Assembly (NCBI RefSeq): GCF_021134715.1
Contig: NC_060025.1
Coordinates: 8,122,001-8,186,000, forward strand
Direction of reading: 5' to 3'
DNA length: 64,000 nucleotides
Origin: Daphnia pulex
Taxonomy: Eukaryota; Arthropoda; Branchiopoda; Diplostraca; Daphniidae
Below, piece by piece: positions 41,984-51,250 of this stretch. The notes under the pieces are model-generated. The model was not told where the DNA came from. It made no database searches and worked only from the letters and a program-made list of their open reading frames with translations. The translations under genes were made by a program, and so were the position numbers. The first letter of the stretch is position 1. Each line of letters begins with the position of its first letter.

Positions 41984-42433
41984 GATGCCAAAGATCACAG
42001 CGAATTTTGTTAAAAATAAATAACGGAATATTTGGTCAAGGTCAGCAGACGAACTTTTTGTTATCAAGATTTGGACAAGTCAACAACCATTTGCCAAACC
42101 GTCTAACTAAATCGTAACCAACGAAAATCAAAAGAATATTTTTTCATTCCCAAAAATGTAATAATATGCGTTTACCTTTAATCGCCTTCAAATATGCCCA
42201 AATAATTTTGTTTTTTTAGATAAAAAGGTGCGAAGAAGAGCCAACGGTTTATCGTTGATGTCACAACAATGCACCGAGCCACCGACTCGTCTGATGACGT
42301 CTCTAAGGGCAAATTCCTTCGTTGGTCATTGCGTTCACATAAACATTTTACAAGTCTCGAGATTCTGTTGGGGGGTGTAATTCTGATTGAATTGCGATTA
42401 CGTCTTCACCATTAATTCGTTTTAGACAGACAA
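41984..42433. promoter_or_regulatory. Divergent NUDT13/SAR1 promoter region
   Basis: The two genes point away from each other across this segment. On the SAR1 side a good donor (GTGAGT at 42434-42439) implies an untranslated first exon ending at 42433. I see no clear TATA box, as is usual for housekeeping genes. Confidence 0.5.
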
Positions 42434-42723
42434 GTGAGTGCATAGTGTTCCATTATCTTCGAAATTGTTGTTTTGCTGAACAGTTTTCAGATTTCTCAGT
42501 TGGCAATTTCTGCATCTGAATGCCATTCCCTTTTCTGCCACCTCATTTTGATTTACCTGGAAATCATTCGCCTTTTATTCTTTCGTTTTACTTGCCTGTG
42601 GCATTTTTATTTTCTTTCCTTAGTCATAAGTTTCTTTTGTTTTGCATACCAGTAGCCGTAACATTGAGTTGAATCCAAGTTAACAGGTGCCATTGAATTG
42701 ACTTTTTCACAATATATTTCCAG
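42434..42723 (+). other. Intron in the SAR1 5' untranslated region
   Basis: It runs from donor GTGAGT to an acceptor with a pyrimidine-rich end (TTTCCAG). The acceptor lies 7 bp before the SAR1 ATG. No coding potential fits inside. Confidence 0.6.
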
Positions 42724-42730
42724 ATCCACA

Positions 42731-43571
42731 ATGTTTGTTTGGGATTGGTTTACTGGAGTCCTTGGGATGTTAGGTATCATCAGTCTCAGCTCAATTTATT
42801 CATAAAAATAATAATGTGATTTCTTATTTATTTTACAGGCCTTTGGAAGAAGTCTGGAAAATTGCTTTTCCTTGGACTAGATAATGCGGGGAAAACCACT
42901 CTTTTGCACATGCTCAAGGATGATAGAATGGCTCAACATGTGCCTACTCTTCACCCCAGTATGTTTTCACCGTTTAAATTCAGTATCTAGCAATCTGAAA
43001 TGATATATTTTGTTCAACAGCGTCAGAAGAACTCTCAATCGGCAATATGAAGTTCACTACATTTGACTTGGGTGGCCATTCTCAAGGTAGGGAGCTAAAG
43101 TTTGTCATGTTTTAACATATATCTTAATGGTCTGATTAGTTTTTTAAATAGCTCGTCGAGTATGGAAAGATTATTTCCCAGCTGTGGATGCAATCGTGTT
43201 TCTTGTCGATGCCTTTGACACTCAACGTTTTGCAGAAAGTAAAAACGAGTTATTCTCACTCTTAGCTGATGAACAGCTAGGGCATTGCCCCATTCTTGTT
43301 CTCGGCAATAAAATCGATCGTCCTGGCGCAGCCTCTGAGGACCAGTTGCGAGCTTATTTCGAGTTACATAATACTACCGGAAAAGTACATTCGAAATATT
43401 TGTAACCTGAATTTAACCGCAAGTTTAATTATCATCTCGTAATTGTTGTTTTAGGGCAAAACTCCGCGCTCGCAGCTTTCATCTCGGCCCTTAGAATTGT
43501 TCATGTGCTCAGTCCTCAAGCGTCAGGGCTACGGTGAAGGTTTCCGCTGGCTAGCCCAGTATATTGACTGA
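42731..43571 (+). CDS. Sar1: GTP-binding protein SAR1 (COPII coat GTPase)
   Basis: Exons 42731-42773, 42839-42958, 43021-43086, 43152-43384 and 43455-43571 join in phase to give 192 residues, the usual SAR1 length. The N-terminal amphipathic helix starts [19 protein letters not shown]. Next come the P-loop GLDNAGKT (27-34), the switch I Thr in TLHPTSEEL, DLGGH (70-74), NKID (129-132) and the C-terminal [19 protein letters not shown] block. SAR1 is the small GTPase that recruits SEC23/SEC24 and starts COPII vesicle budding at ER exit sites. The region after the NKID motif ([19 protein letters not shown]) is the most divergent. The last helix is fully conserved. All key residues are present, so it should be functional. 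Confidence 0.97.
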
Positions 43572-45770
43572 GGTGTACGTCAACGTTCGAGTCGGGGAGG
43601 GTAATCAACACAACCTTCCTTATCCCTTTATCTTCCACGTTTTATATTAACCGAAAAAATATCCAAAACGATTCCTATTCGTTCCCCTTCTTTGCCCTCG
43701 CTCCTCCTTTTCTCGTATGTAAACATATTACGAGAAAATTCAGTAAAGTAATATATCGGCTCTCGGTTTCTGTCCCTTTACAATAATTCTTGTCAATAAT
43801 TTCATTATATTGGAATGGTTTGCCATCATATGCAATTGATACTTCTTGTACGCCCCCATGGATTGTTTGCAACTAATTCTCAATCTTTGCATGATAATTT
43901 GCTCACTTGAGATGATTTGTTAGTTTATATTGACGCGTTGGCTGTCTTGTAGTTGGGTGATTGATTACAGAGGCGAGTGGTATCATTATGTGCCTTCGTT
44001 TTGAAAAATCTTAAAAAGAAATTTTTTTACTTGTTAACGTTGACTTTTTATTCAGGAGTAGACAAAGTTTTTTTCAATTTCTTATACATCAAAACAATAT
44101 ATTTGAATCCGTAGTCCCCTGAGGTTGCAAAGTTTCCGTGGGAAATAGGAAAAAATAAAATGATATACATCATACACACAGGAAACAAACCGAGAAATTA
44201 TACGTATTCTAGATTCGAACATCTCTGCTCGCTCTTCTGCAGTGTTAAGTACATTTACTTGACTCGATTTCAAGAAAGCTGCGGCTTAGAAATTAGTCCG
44301 CGCTAAACTGATTGACGAACATGGGAAAACAAGGTACAGAATGACGGTCATGGTTTGTTTCCGAAGAAGATGGTCTAGGTGTTGAAATCCACCGCGATGC
44401 CGGAATTATGGCCGGAGATATCTTCTCAAGCTTAACGTAACATAACAAGTAGAAGTTAATTCCCATTCAAAAATAGTCATTCGCTTTTTTGTTTTATCTA
44501 GAATGTTTTCATTAGAATATTATTGACTACTTGACTATAGTTTGCCATCCAGTCACTTAGCTGAAAAAGAATTTTTCAAGTTATCATCTTAACCATCGAA
44601 TCCCGATATCCCCTTGTGAGAATCACTATTGAAAAAATGTTAACTGGGTATGTCAACAGGTAAGAGACACCTGTAATGAATATGTATATGCATAGTCTCA
44701 ACTCTCAAGAACATATAGGATATATACATTTATATAGCTGCAATTCCTCTATTTATTTCAAATACGCTTGTGGGTTTAGTCGAGAAGGTATAGGTTAAGA
44801 TAAAACAAACACCAAAAAAACCCAGGATTCCAAAAAAACATAAACGACATGGAAAGTTTTAGAGTCAAAACCTGTCGGAACAATTAGCTTAGTGCCGGTG
44901 ATTGAGAAACGGTGCTAGTAATAATTTCAGTGCACAGCAGTAAAATGTTTAACTGCCGCGATGGTGTCAATGTTATCAAGACTACATGACGAGCGAGCAC
45001 GTGGATATTTCGGAAGTCTCATATCAACGAATTTGGTTCGATAAGAAAGATACGCACTCCTCATGAAAAAATCAAAAATACCATCTGTATTAATGCAGAG
45101 ACATTCGTTGTTGGTCGGGACTTTTGGTATTTTAAAGCTTTTTTCCCCCCTCCGAGCTCTGACATAAAATATGTCAATCAAAATGTTCAGTTGTCAGGAT
45201 AACATGACAACAGCAGAACGAATTTTAAAGTTCTTCAAGAAGATAAAAATCGAACGTGCGATTGGTGCGATGACCGCGATGAACTTCGCATGACCGCATC
45301 ACAAATGTATACCCAGTATTAGACTACCAGTCTAACAAGTAGCAGCATGCATGTCAGACTAGATGAGATCTTCTCTGTTTGAATTGAATAGCAGAATTGT
45401 TTCGTATGTGTAGCTACACTACCGGTCTTAAATTTAATCGCAGATGCTGAGATGCATCAATACTGAGAATCCTCCCTGACTGAATTATCCAAAAAAACCC
45501 ATATATAATTTTTCCCATATTATACAAATTTTTTTGTTTATCAGACATAATTCAGACTTAAAAATTATGAAGTTTTTGATAAAAAAGCAAGAAGAATTTG
45601 TTTTTCTAAAGTAAACGGTAAAAGTTTTGTTTTCGTGGGTTCAGTCAGCTGACGACAAATAGCCTACTAAAAAGTTAGAAACAAAAGAGTGTCATCATGG
45701 CGGTGATGAACGAGAGAAAGTGACGTCTGACTTGTAGCTTGTGGTCCGTAGGCATCTGGTAGGCATCCAC
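43572..45770. other. Intergenic region downstream of SAR1
   Basis: It is AT-rich with no supported gene. An AATAAA near 44153 could end a long SAR1 transcript. Short open frames (43675-43872, 44927-45181) have no recognisable domain or splice partners. Confidence 0.5.
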
Positions 45771-45807
45771 TGTTTCATTTCATTTGTTGGATAAAAAAAA
45801 AGTAAAC

Positions 45808-47070
45808 AGTTCAGTGTAATGTTACAAAGTTTATTTTCATGTAGCCCTAAGCATAAAGTATGATTAAAGGCTCGAAAAGTTTCGACTGCTGAATCGAAGG
45901 AAGCATGGTGAAAGTGTAGAGTATTAAAGGCTGGTTGCATAAGAAATGGACGAAGGATTTCATTTCAAATACTGTGAATAGTGTAGGTGTATGAAAATAT
46001 TTGTTGGAATTAAGCTGTGTCCATGTTATCTCAAGTGGGGTATAATTCATTGTGGTTGGAGTACTGCCTCTCAATGTTGATGGAAGATCAGAAGTTTTGT
46101 TGGTGAGTGTAGCCCGGTGTAGCCTGTATATAGGGTCTGTGTCTGCCCATTTAACTTTATTTTATCATATCTCAGAATAAGCTTTTAATCAGAATAACCT
46201 CAGATTAACTCAGTCATTTGTATTCTATCATATCTTTTATTGATTACCTTCCTTGTGAAATGGGTTCTACCAAATTTTTGTGTAAAAACGTTTGTTGGAA
46301 AATCTTATGGAATAGTTACCAGTTAGGCCTACCTACCTGGTAAATCTATGATGGGCTGCTTCCTTTGTTATTTTGCTACATACTAGAAAAATAAAAATAA
46401 AAAAATTGTATTTGAAAAAAAAAAAAAAAAACCTGATAGTTAGGCATCACAGCTATCATGCTTTAGATAATTTTTTCACTGGGCAAGTGAGAGATTTTAG
46501 CTTTTTTACACAGCTATTTTCATTGTTTTCTTAATTGACTACAGTTTTTTTAATGTGTGGAATTTCTACAAAAAATCCCAAACAATATAAACTAATCAAA
46601 ATGTTATTTGCAGGATAGATGTGCTGTGTGGACTTCACTAATCACTATGGTGAAATGTATTAGCTAAGGTATGTAAATTTACATTTATCTAAGATCTATT
46701 CTAAGATTCTCTCCGTGCAAGAATTATCAGCGCACTTGAATTGTGATGCAAATCGAAATAAAAACTCACCAGCACTTTTCCAATTACGAACAGCCTTCTC
46801 TGTTAGCGTTTATTAGCCCTCCAATGAGAATTTTTGAGGTTTAGAGCAATCCGTTCGTGCCACATTTTAGAAAATGGATTATGTTCTATTAGACAAGCGA
46901 TTAGTATATACTACCCTAAAAAAGTTATCCCATTCCATATTTTATATTTGAATAATTTTTTCGGAAATTTTACCCTTTCAGTTTGGATAGAGAATTAGAG
47001 ATTCAATCTGGAACATTAATTTAAACTTTTTTAAATAAGATTTTCAAACCTTGATTGTTAATTAAAACTG
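45808..47070. other. Outer flank of the left arm, non-coding
   Basis: It is homologous but diverged relative to about 62.9-63.94 kb in inverse orientation. Open frames at 45847-46074 and 63671-63898 match in translation only because the DNA matches. The stretch at about 46.14-46.45 kb, with a poly-A run near 46.42 kb, has no obvious partner in the other arm. No gene is supported. Confidence 0.5.
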
Positions 47071-47071
47071 C

Positions 47072-47077
47072 TTTATT
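47072..47077 (-). terminator. Polyadenylation signal AATAAA, Spätzle-like A (left)
   Basis: TTTATT on the plus strand, about 130 bp beyond the stop codon at 47204. It matches the position of the signal in the right copy. Confidence 0.55.
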
Positions 47078-47203
47078 TTCAGTAATCTAAAATAATTTAA
47101 TTGATTTTGTCAAAATATCTGGTTATTTTTCCATGCAGTTGTTACTCTTGATCAGTAGAACTATCGATAGGACGGAGGAATTTTGCGTTTATGCGTTTTT
47201 TTT

Positions 47204-47888
47204 TTAAAGGTGGAAAGCTCCGACAACGCAACCGCACGATCCGGGCAACTTGAATTTTTCAATGGCGAAAGGGAAAGCGTAGTCGTACGGGTTGTAGACC
47301 AAAAAGCGATGGAAAATATTTTTCTGGACGCATTTTGACTCGTAGCAGGACGGTACCAAGGGGCAGGTGGCACCCACGACCACGTCGCATTCTTCAATTC
47401 GAGCAGTTTGCGTGTACTTGATGCCGTAAGACTCGACGCCGTTGACGATGGTGCGCCACTTGCCGTCGACGTTGATGGCCCGGAAAGGACGGATGTAATC
47501 GGTTGAACTTGGGCAGAGGTAAGATTCGTCGTTCAACTTGTCCAGTCCGTCGACAGAGTTCTCAGTGTTGGCCAGTTTGTCCTTGTAGAAAGCCAAGACG
47601 GCCTGGTAATGTTGGTCCAGGGCTTGTTGCACTTCATGTTGGGGATATTCAGAGTCTTCCAGGCACCAGGACTTGGTCGTGTTTTTGGCGCAGTGCGGAA
47701 TCTCGACGTACTCGTACTTTGGCTGAGCACCGTAAACAGGTGGTCTGTAGTTCGGGTCTGGCGAGCAGAGAACTCCGACCGTCAAAGTAGCAAAAATCTA
47801 AAAGAAGAATTAACGCATTTAGTAGAGAATTGTTTTTAATGTATTTGAATGCTGATGTGAATATCTTTACCATGAATTTAACAGACAT
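47204..47888 (-). CDS. Spätzle-like cystine-knot protein A, left copy
   Basis: Exons 47888-47871 (six codons, MSVKFM) and 47797-47204 give 203 residues. The split signal peptide MSVKFMIFATLTVGVLC is followed by a short proregion with HCAKNTTKSWCLEDSEYP, a motif shared with gene B. The C-terminal Spätzle domain follows: YLCPSSTDYIRPFRAIN, WRTIVN, YTQTARIEEC, SCYESKCVQK and PGSCGC. Spätzle proteins are secreted neurotrophin-fold ligands of Toll receptors. This domain has seven cysteines; gene B has eight, and the cysteine of its DPCYP is absent here (NPYDY). I see no RxxR furin site. It is transcribed divergently from gene B. The right-arm copy differs by one residue in the signal peptide (Thr versus Ser). 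Confidence 0.88.
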
Positions 47889-47968
47889 TGTGATGCTGAG
47901 TCTCGTAAGATGTTCTATTTGCTTTGCTTTTCTGGTAACAACTAATTCAAACAAGATGAGACCGCGCC

Positions 47969-47976
47969 TTTATATA
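47969..47976 (-). promoter_or_regulatory. TATA box of Spätzle-like A (left)
   Basis: TATATAAA on the minus strand with a TTAGTT initiator about 33 bp downstream (start near 47943), giving a leader of about 55 nt before the ATG at 47888. Confidence 0.7.
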
Positions 47977-48329
47977 CCAAACATGTTTCACATTGCCAAT
48001 AGAGTAAGAGCTATTTTTTTTTTTAGTTTCCGATTGACTAGGCAATTTCGTCAATAGAGATTGAAGTGGAAATTGGGTAGACCACAGCTCAACTATGCGA
48101 AATTCAAAGTCACTCAAACTGAAACAATCAGTCCGACATTAGACGTTTTGGTTTACACCCCGGTGGTTTCCGCTATAAGACTTGTACTCCAATGGGGTAA
48201 TATTTTGACCAAACTTATTTTGTTGTTACAAAAAGAGAAGTTAATATGGATCAAGGACACCACATCACCAGTGAAATGGAAATTGGTTTAGTGCAAGGAA
48301 AGAACTGTTGACTGCAAAGCATGGCGCGC
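47977..48329. promoter_or_regulatory. Shared divergent promoter of Spätzle-like A and B (left)
   Basis: 353 bp between the two TATA boxes, conserved in sequence and exact length in the right arm. I looked for consensus NF-kB/Dorsal GGGRNNYYCC sites and found no convincing one; GGTGGTTTCC near 48161 is only a partial match. Confidence 0.65.
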
Positions 48330-48337
48330 TATAAAAA
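48330..48337 (+). promoter_or_regulatory. TATA box of Spätzle-like B (left)
   Basis: TATAAAAA followed about 33 bp later by the initiator TCAGT at 48362-48366. The leader to the ATG at 48424 is about 60 nt. Confidence 0.75.
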
Positions 48338-48423
48338 CCTTTGGGCATTTTTGAATCAGCATCAGTCGAAAGCTGACAATCACCCAAACAACTTTGAAAA
48401 TTGCGGATCCGAAAAATTTTGAG

Positions 48424-49586
48424 ATGTTGAACATAAAAACTGTGGTAAGTTCAACTCCAATTAGCGCTCAATGATCAATTAAGTGTTAATATAATTAATA
48501 ACAGCAGAAATTCTCGTTAAAAAATCTAGTTGTGTTTGGCAGCCGTGTTGGTTGCAGTAATGGCCGAGCCTGAACCTCAACATTACCCCAATACTTTCTT
48601 TCCTCCACCATCGTCTTACCCCAAACCAGAATACCCAGAACGAGCTCCAGCGTACCCCAAACCTTCCTATCCTACTCCAGCACCAGCCTACCCAAAACCA
48701 ACTTACTCTACTACACCTGCCTACCCCAAACCAACTTACCCTACTACACCAACCTACCCAAAACCAACTTACCCTACTACACCAGCCTATCCAAAACCAG
48801 CTTACCCTACTACACCAGCCTATCCAAAACCAACTTATCCTACTCCAGCCTACCCAAAACCAGCATATCCTTCACCAGTGCCAACTTATTACCCCAAGCC
48901 ATCCTATCCCCAACCTGCATACCCTGCACCTTATAACCAAAAGTACGAGAGCGAATACTGTGACTCTCGCAAGGCACCCAAATGCTCGAAAAACGGCACT
49001 CTGACCTTTTGCCTTGAGGATTCTGAATACCCCGAGAAAGAAGTCAAGGTAATCTGAAGGAAATTTTAATACTTTAAGTTCACTATTCTTAATGGAATAT
49101 TTGATTATATACCCATAGCACGCCATCGATTACGATCCTATTATTTTGAAGAAATATGCTGATGTTGCAGAACAGTCGGCTGACAACTTGGTCGATGGTC
49201 TGACATCTTTAGCCGAGAAAAATTTCGACTATTCTGATTACCACGGCAACACATTCGAGAAGGGCAACTGGGTTGGTGGTGAAGGATACATCTGCCCCAG
49301 TGATGTCCTTTACGCCCGCCCTGTCCGCGCAATCAATGCCGAAGGTGAGTGGCGCGTCATCGTCCAAGAAATGGCCTGGCCCGGATACACCCAAACCCAG
49401 CGGACCGAGACTTGCTTGTTCCCCGGCTCATCTTGCCGCACTTTGGCACCTTGCTATCAGAGCAAATGCTTGCAAAAATATGTCTACCAGCGGATGCTTT
49501 CCTTTGATCCATGCTATCCCCATAAGGGAATATTCATTGACATCTACAAGTTGCCATCGGCCTGTTCTTGTCACATTTCAGCTTAA
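48424..49586 (+). CDS. Spätzle-like cystine-knot protein B with Tyr-Pro-Lys-Pro repeat prodomain, left copy
   Basis: Exons 48424-48444, 48530-49048 and 49119-49586 give 335 residues. The signal peptide is MLNIKTVLCLAAVLVAVMA. Residues about 30-145 are a proline/tyrosine repeat of units such as YPKPTYPTTPA. Then come CSKNGTLTFCLEDSEYP (shared with A) and a helical stretch. The C-terminal Spätzle domain has YICPSDVLYARPVRAIN, EWRVIV, YTQTQRTETC, CYQSKCLQKYVYQRM, DPCYP and SACSC, with eight cysteines. It should be a secreted Toll-ligand-type dimer. The repeat region resembles extensin-like or cuticle sequences and could tether the ligand to extracellular matrix; that is inference. No dibasic cleavage site is evident before the knot. 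Confidence 0.9.
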
Positions 49587-49677
49587 GTTCTTACTCGACC
49601 CTTCAACATCCCCCTACCAAATTTTTACAATGGATACTTCATGAACGAATATTATTTAAATAATTTGCTGTCGGATC

Positions 49678-49683
49678 AATAAA
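49678..49683 (+). terminator. Polyadenylation signal AATAAA, Spätzle-like B (left)
   Basis: Located 92 bp after the stop codon, at the same relative position as in the right copy. Confidence 0.75.
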
Positions 49684-49991
49684 ATGAGTTACACTAATAT
49701 TATTTCTTTATTCTTAATTGATTGGTGTTTCATAAGGAAAATGTGTTAAAGATTAAAAATCAAAAGGCGAGTATTGAAAACGGTTTTACAGAATAGAACA
49801 TCAACATTGATTGGTATAAAAAATTCTAAAATCCAACACTTCTGTGGTTGTGGCCTCAAATTTTTGTTAATTAATACTATTATTCCAATTGATTTACCGA
49901 AAATTAATTTTTTAAATAATTTTGTAAAACTAAAATCTACCTAGTTCATATTCATGCAACCCTGCCCACTCCCCCTCAGTTTAGTGCAAAA

Positions 49992-51250
49992 ATGGTGGCC
50001 GTCTGGTACGGTGATGGTTGTGATTTTGATGACAATTCTCTTTCTCATCTTTTCGGTAATTTATTTTAATTGTCATGGTTATTATCACTATTAGAATTAG
50101 AGTAGCTGTCTATCGGGTTATTGCATTTTGCTATAAAACTCTTCGACCAACTTGAAAATGAAGAAAGAATCTTCAGAATGGATGTAAAGCCAGTTATCTC
50201 TAAAGTAAAGTAGAGGTTTTCATTAGAGATGGTATTGGTCTTGATTTTTATTGTTGGCTAAGATGAACTTTAAATGGTTTTACGGTTTTAATTAACAGAT
50301 AACAAAACATTTAGCTAATGATTCTTCTTGCATTCTTGACTAAACTTTTTCAGACAACTGCAGCTGAAGTTTTCGTGCTCCCTGAGTGTTCTTGGCATTA
50401 GAGATGGAATGGTCCCATCCAATAGTGTAACCTGTGTCTTTCATTCTCAGAGGAACTTCTATTTTCAAGGTAGTTATTTTTGACCAATGTTTATTTTTAT
50501 TACTTTGAAGTTTAAGATGAGATTTGGTATAATTAGTTAAGTAACTTTTCTGAAAGGTATATGGTTTAGCAATCATCGTTGAGTGGATGGTTTCGTGGTG
50601 GTTCCCATGTCAGATAAAGATATAAAGATAAATTCTAGCTCACACCCCTCTAAGAAGAATAGACTAGTTGCTATTTCCCTGTCTGTAATATGAAAGTGGA
50701 CAATGAAATGCTCTCAGTAGAGGAATTAAAACTCGTGTTACATTTGTATAGTAAACTGATAAATGGTTAGGATGTAATCCGCACCTGCATTGAACGCTTT
50801 GGAAAGCCTATTCCTTTTTTTTATTCAAATATCAGTCTAAAATCTCGTTTTATTTATCTGTGGTCAGTCATCGTTACATTTTAACGATGACTGTAATTTT
50901 CGCTTTGTCTTCTTTTGTTTTGTTCGTTTAAATATCACATCAGGGGCTCAACAAAACTTATTTTATTTTACTCTCCAGCTGTGTAGTATTTTAGGGCTTA
51001 TAATAGTATGACAAGTTAATAAAAGAAAATTTGTTTGTATTCGTAGATAAAAATCTAGAATCATATCCTAAGTCTCCAGTTCAACAGCAGCTGCCAATAA
51101 TGGTCCTGGGAACTTCCTCGCCCGTTTAGTGCGTCGATTCGCCAATTATTTGTTTGGCCGATTGCATCGCTTTGGACTCCAACATCACTGCAATGAACCG
51201 AAACTAGGACGCTCTTTCGTGGCCGGGAGTGATAAACGATATCCTGCTGG
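49992..51250 (+). pseudogene. Truncated, frameshifted copy of the four-TM membrane-protein gene
   Basis: Five exon equivalents are present: from 49992 to about 50055, then 50106-50183, 50364-50469, 50697-50765 and 51091-51250. Exons 2-5 keep the lengths and phases of the right copy. Exon 1 is two bases shorter than in the right copy (66 bp), which puts exon 2 out of frame and leads to a stop after about 20 codons of it. Exons 6-8 are missing because homology to the right arm ends about 15 bp after exon 5. Exon 5 here encodes the same FLARLVRRFANYLFGRLHRF block with only a few changes near its end. It follows gene B in the same direction, as in the right arm. Confidence 0.7.

Noticed and set aside
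48155-48170. kB-like site GGTGGTTTCC in the Spätzle promoter
   Set aside because: Only a partial match to the Dorsal/NF-kB consensus and no second site nearby.
50783-50815. Apparent extension of exon 4 of the membrane gene past an in-frame TAG (DVIRTCIERFGKP)
   Set aside because: Both arms have the stop; splicing at 50765 or 59157 gives a clean phase match to exon 5, so the extension is taken as intronic.
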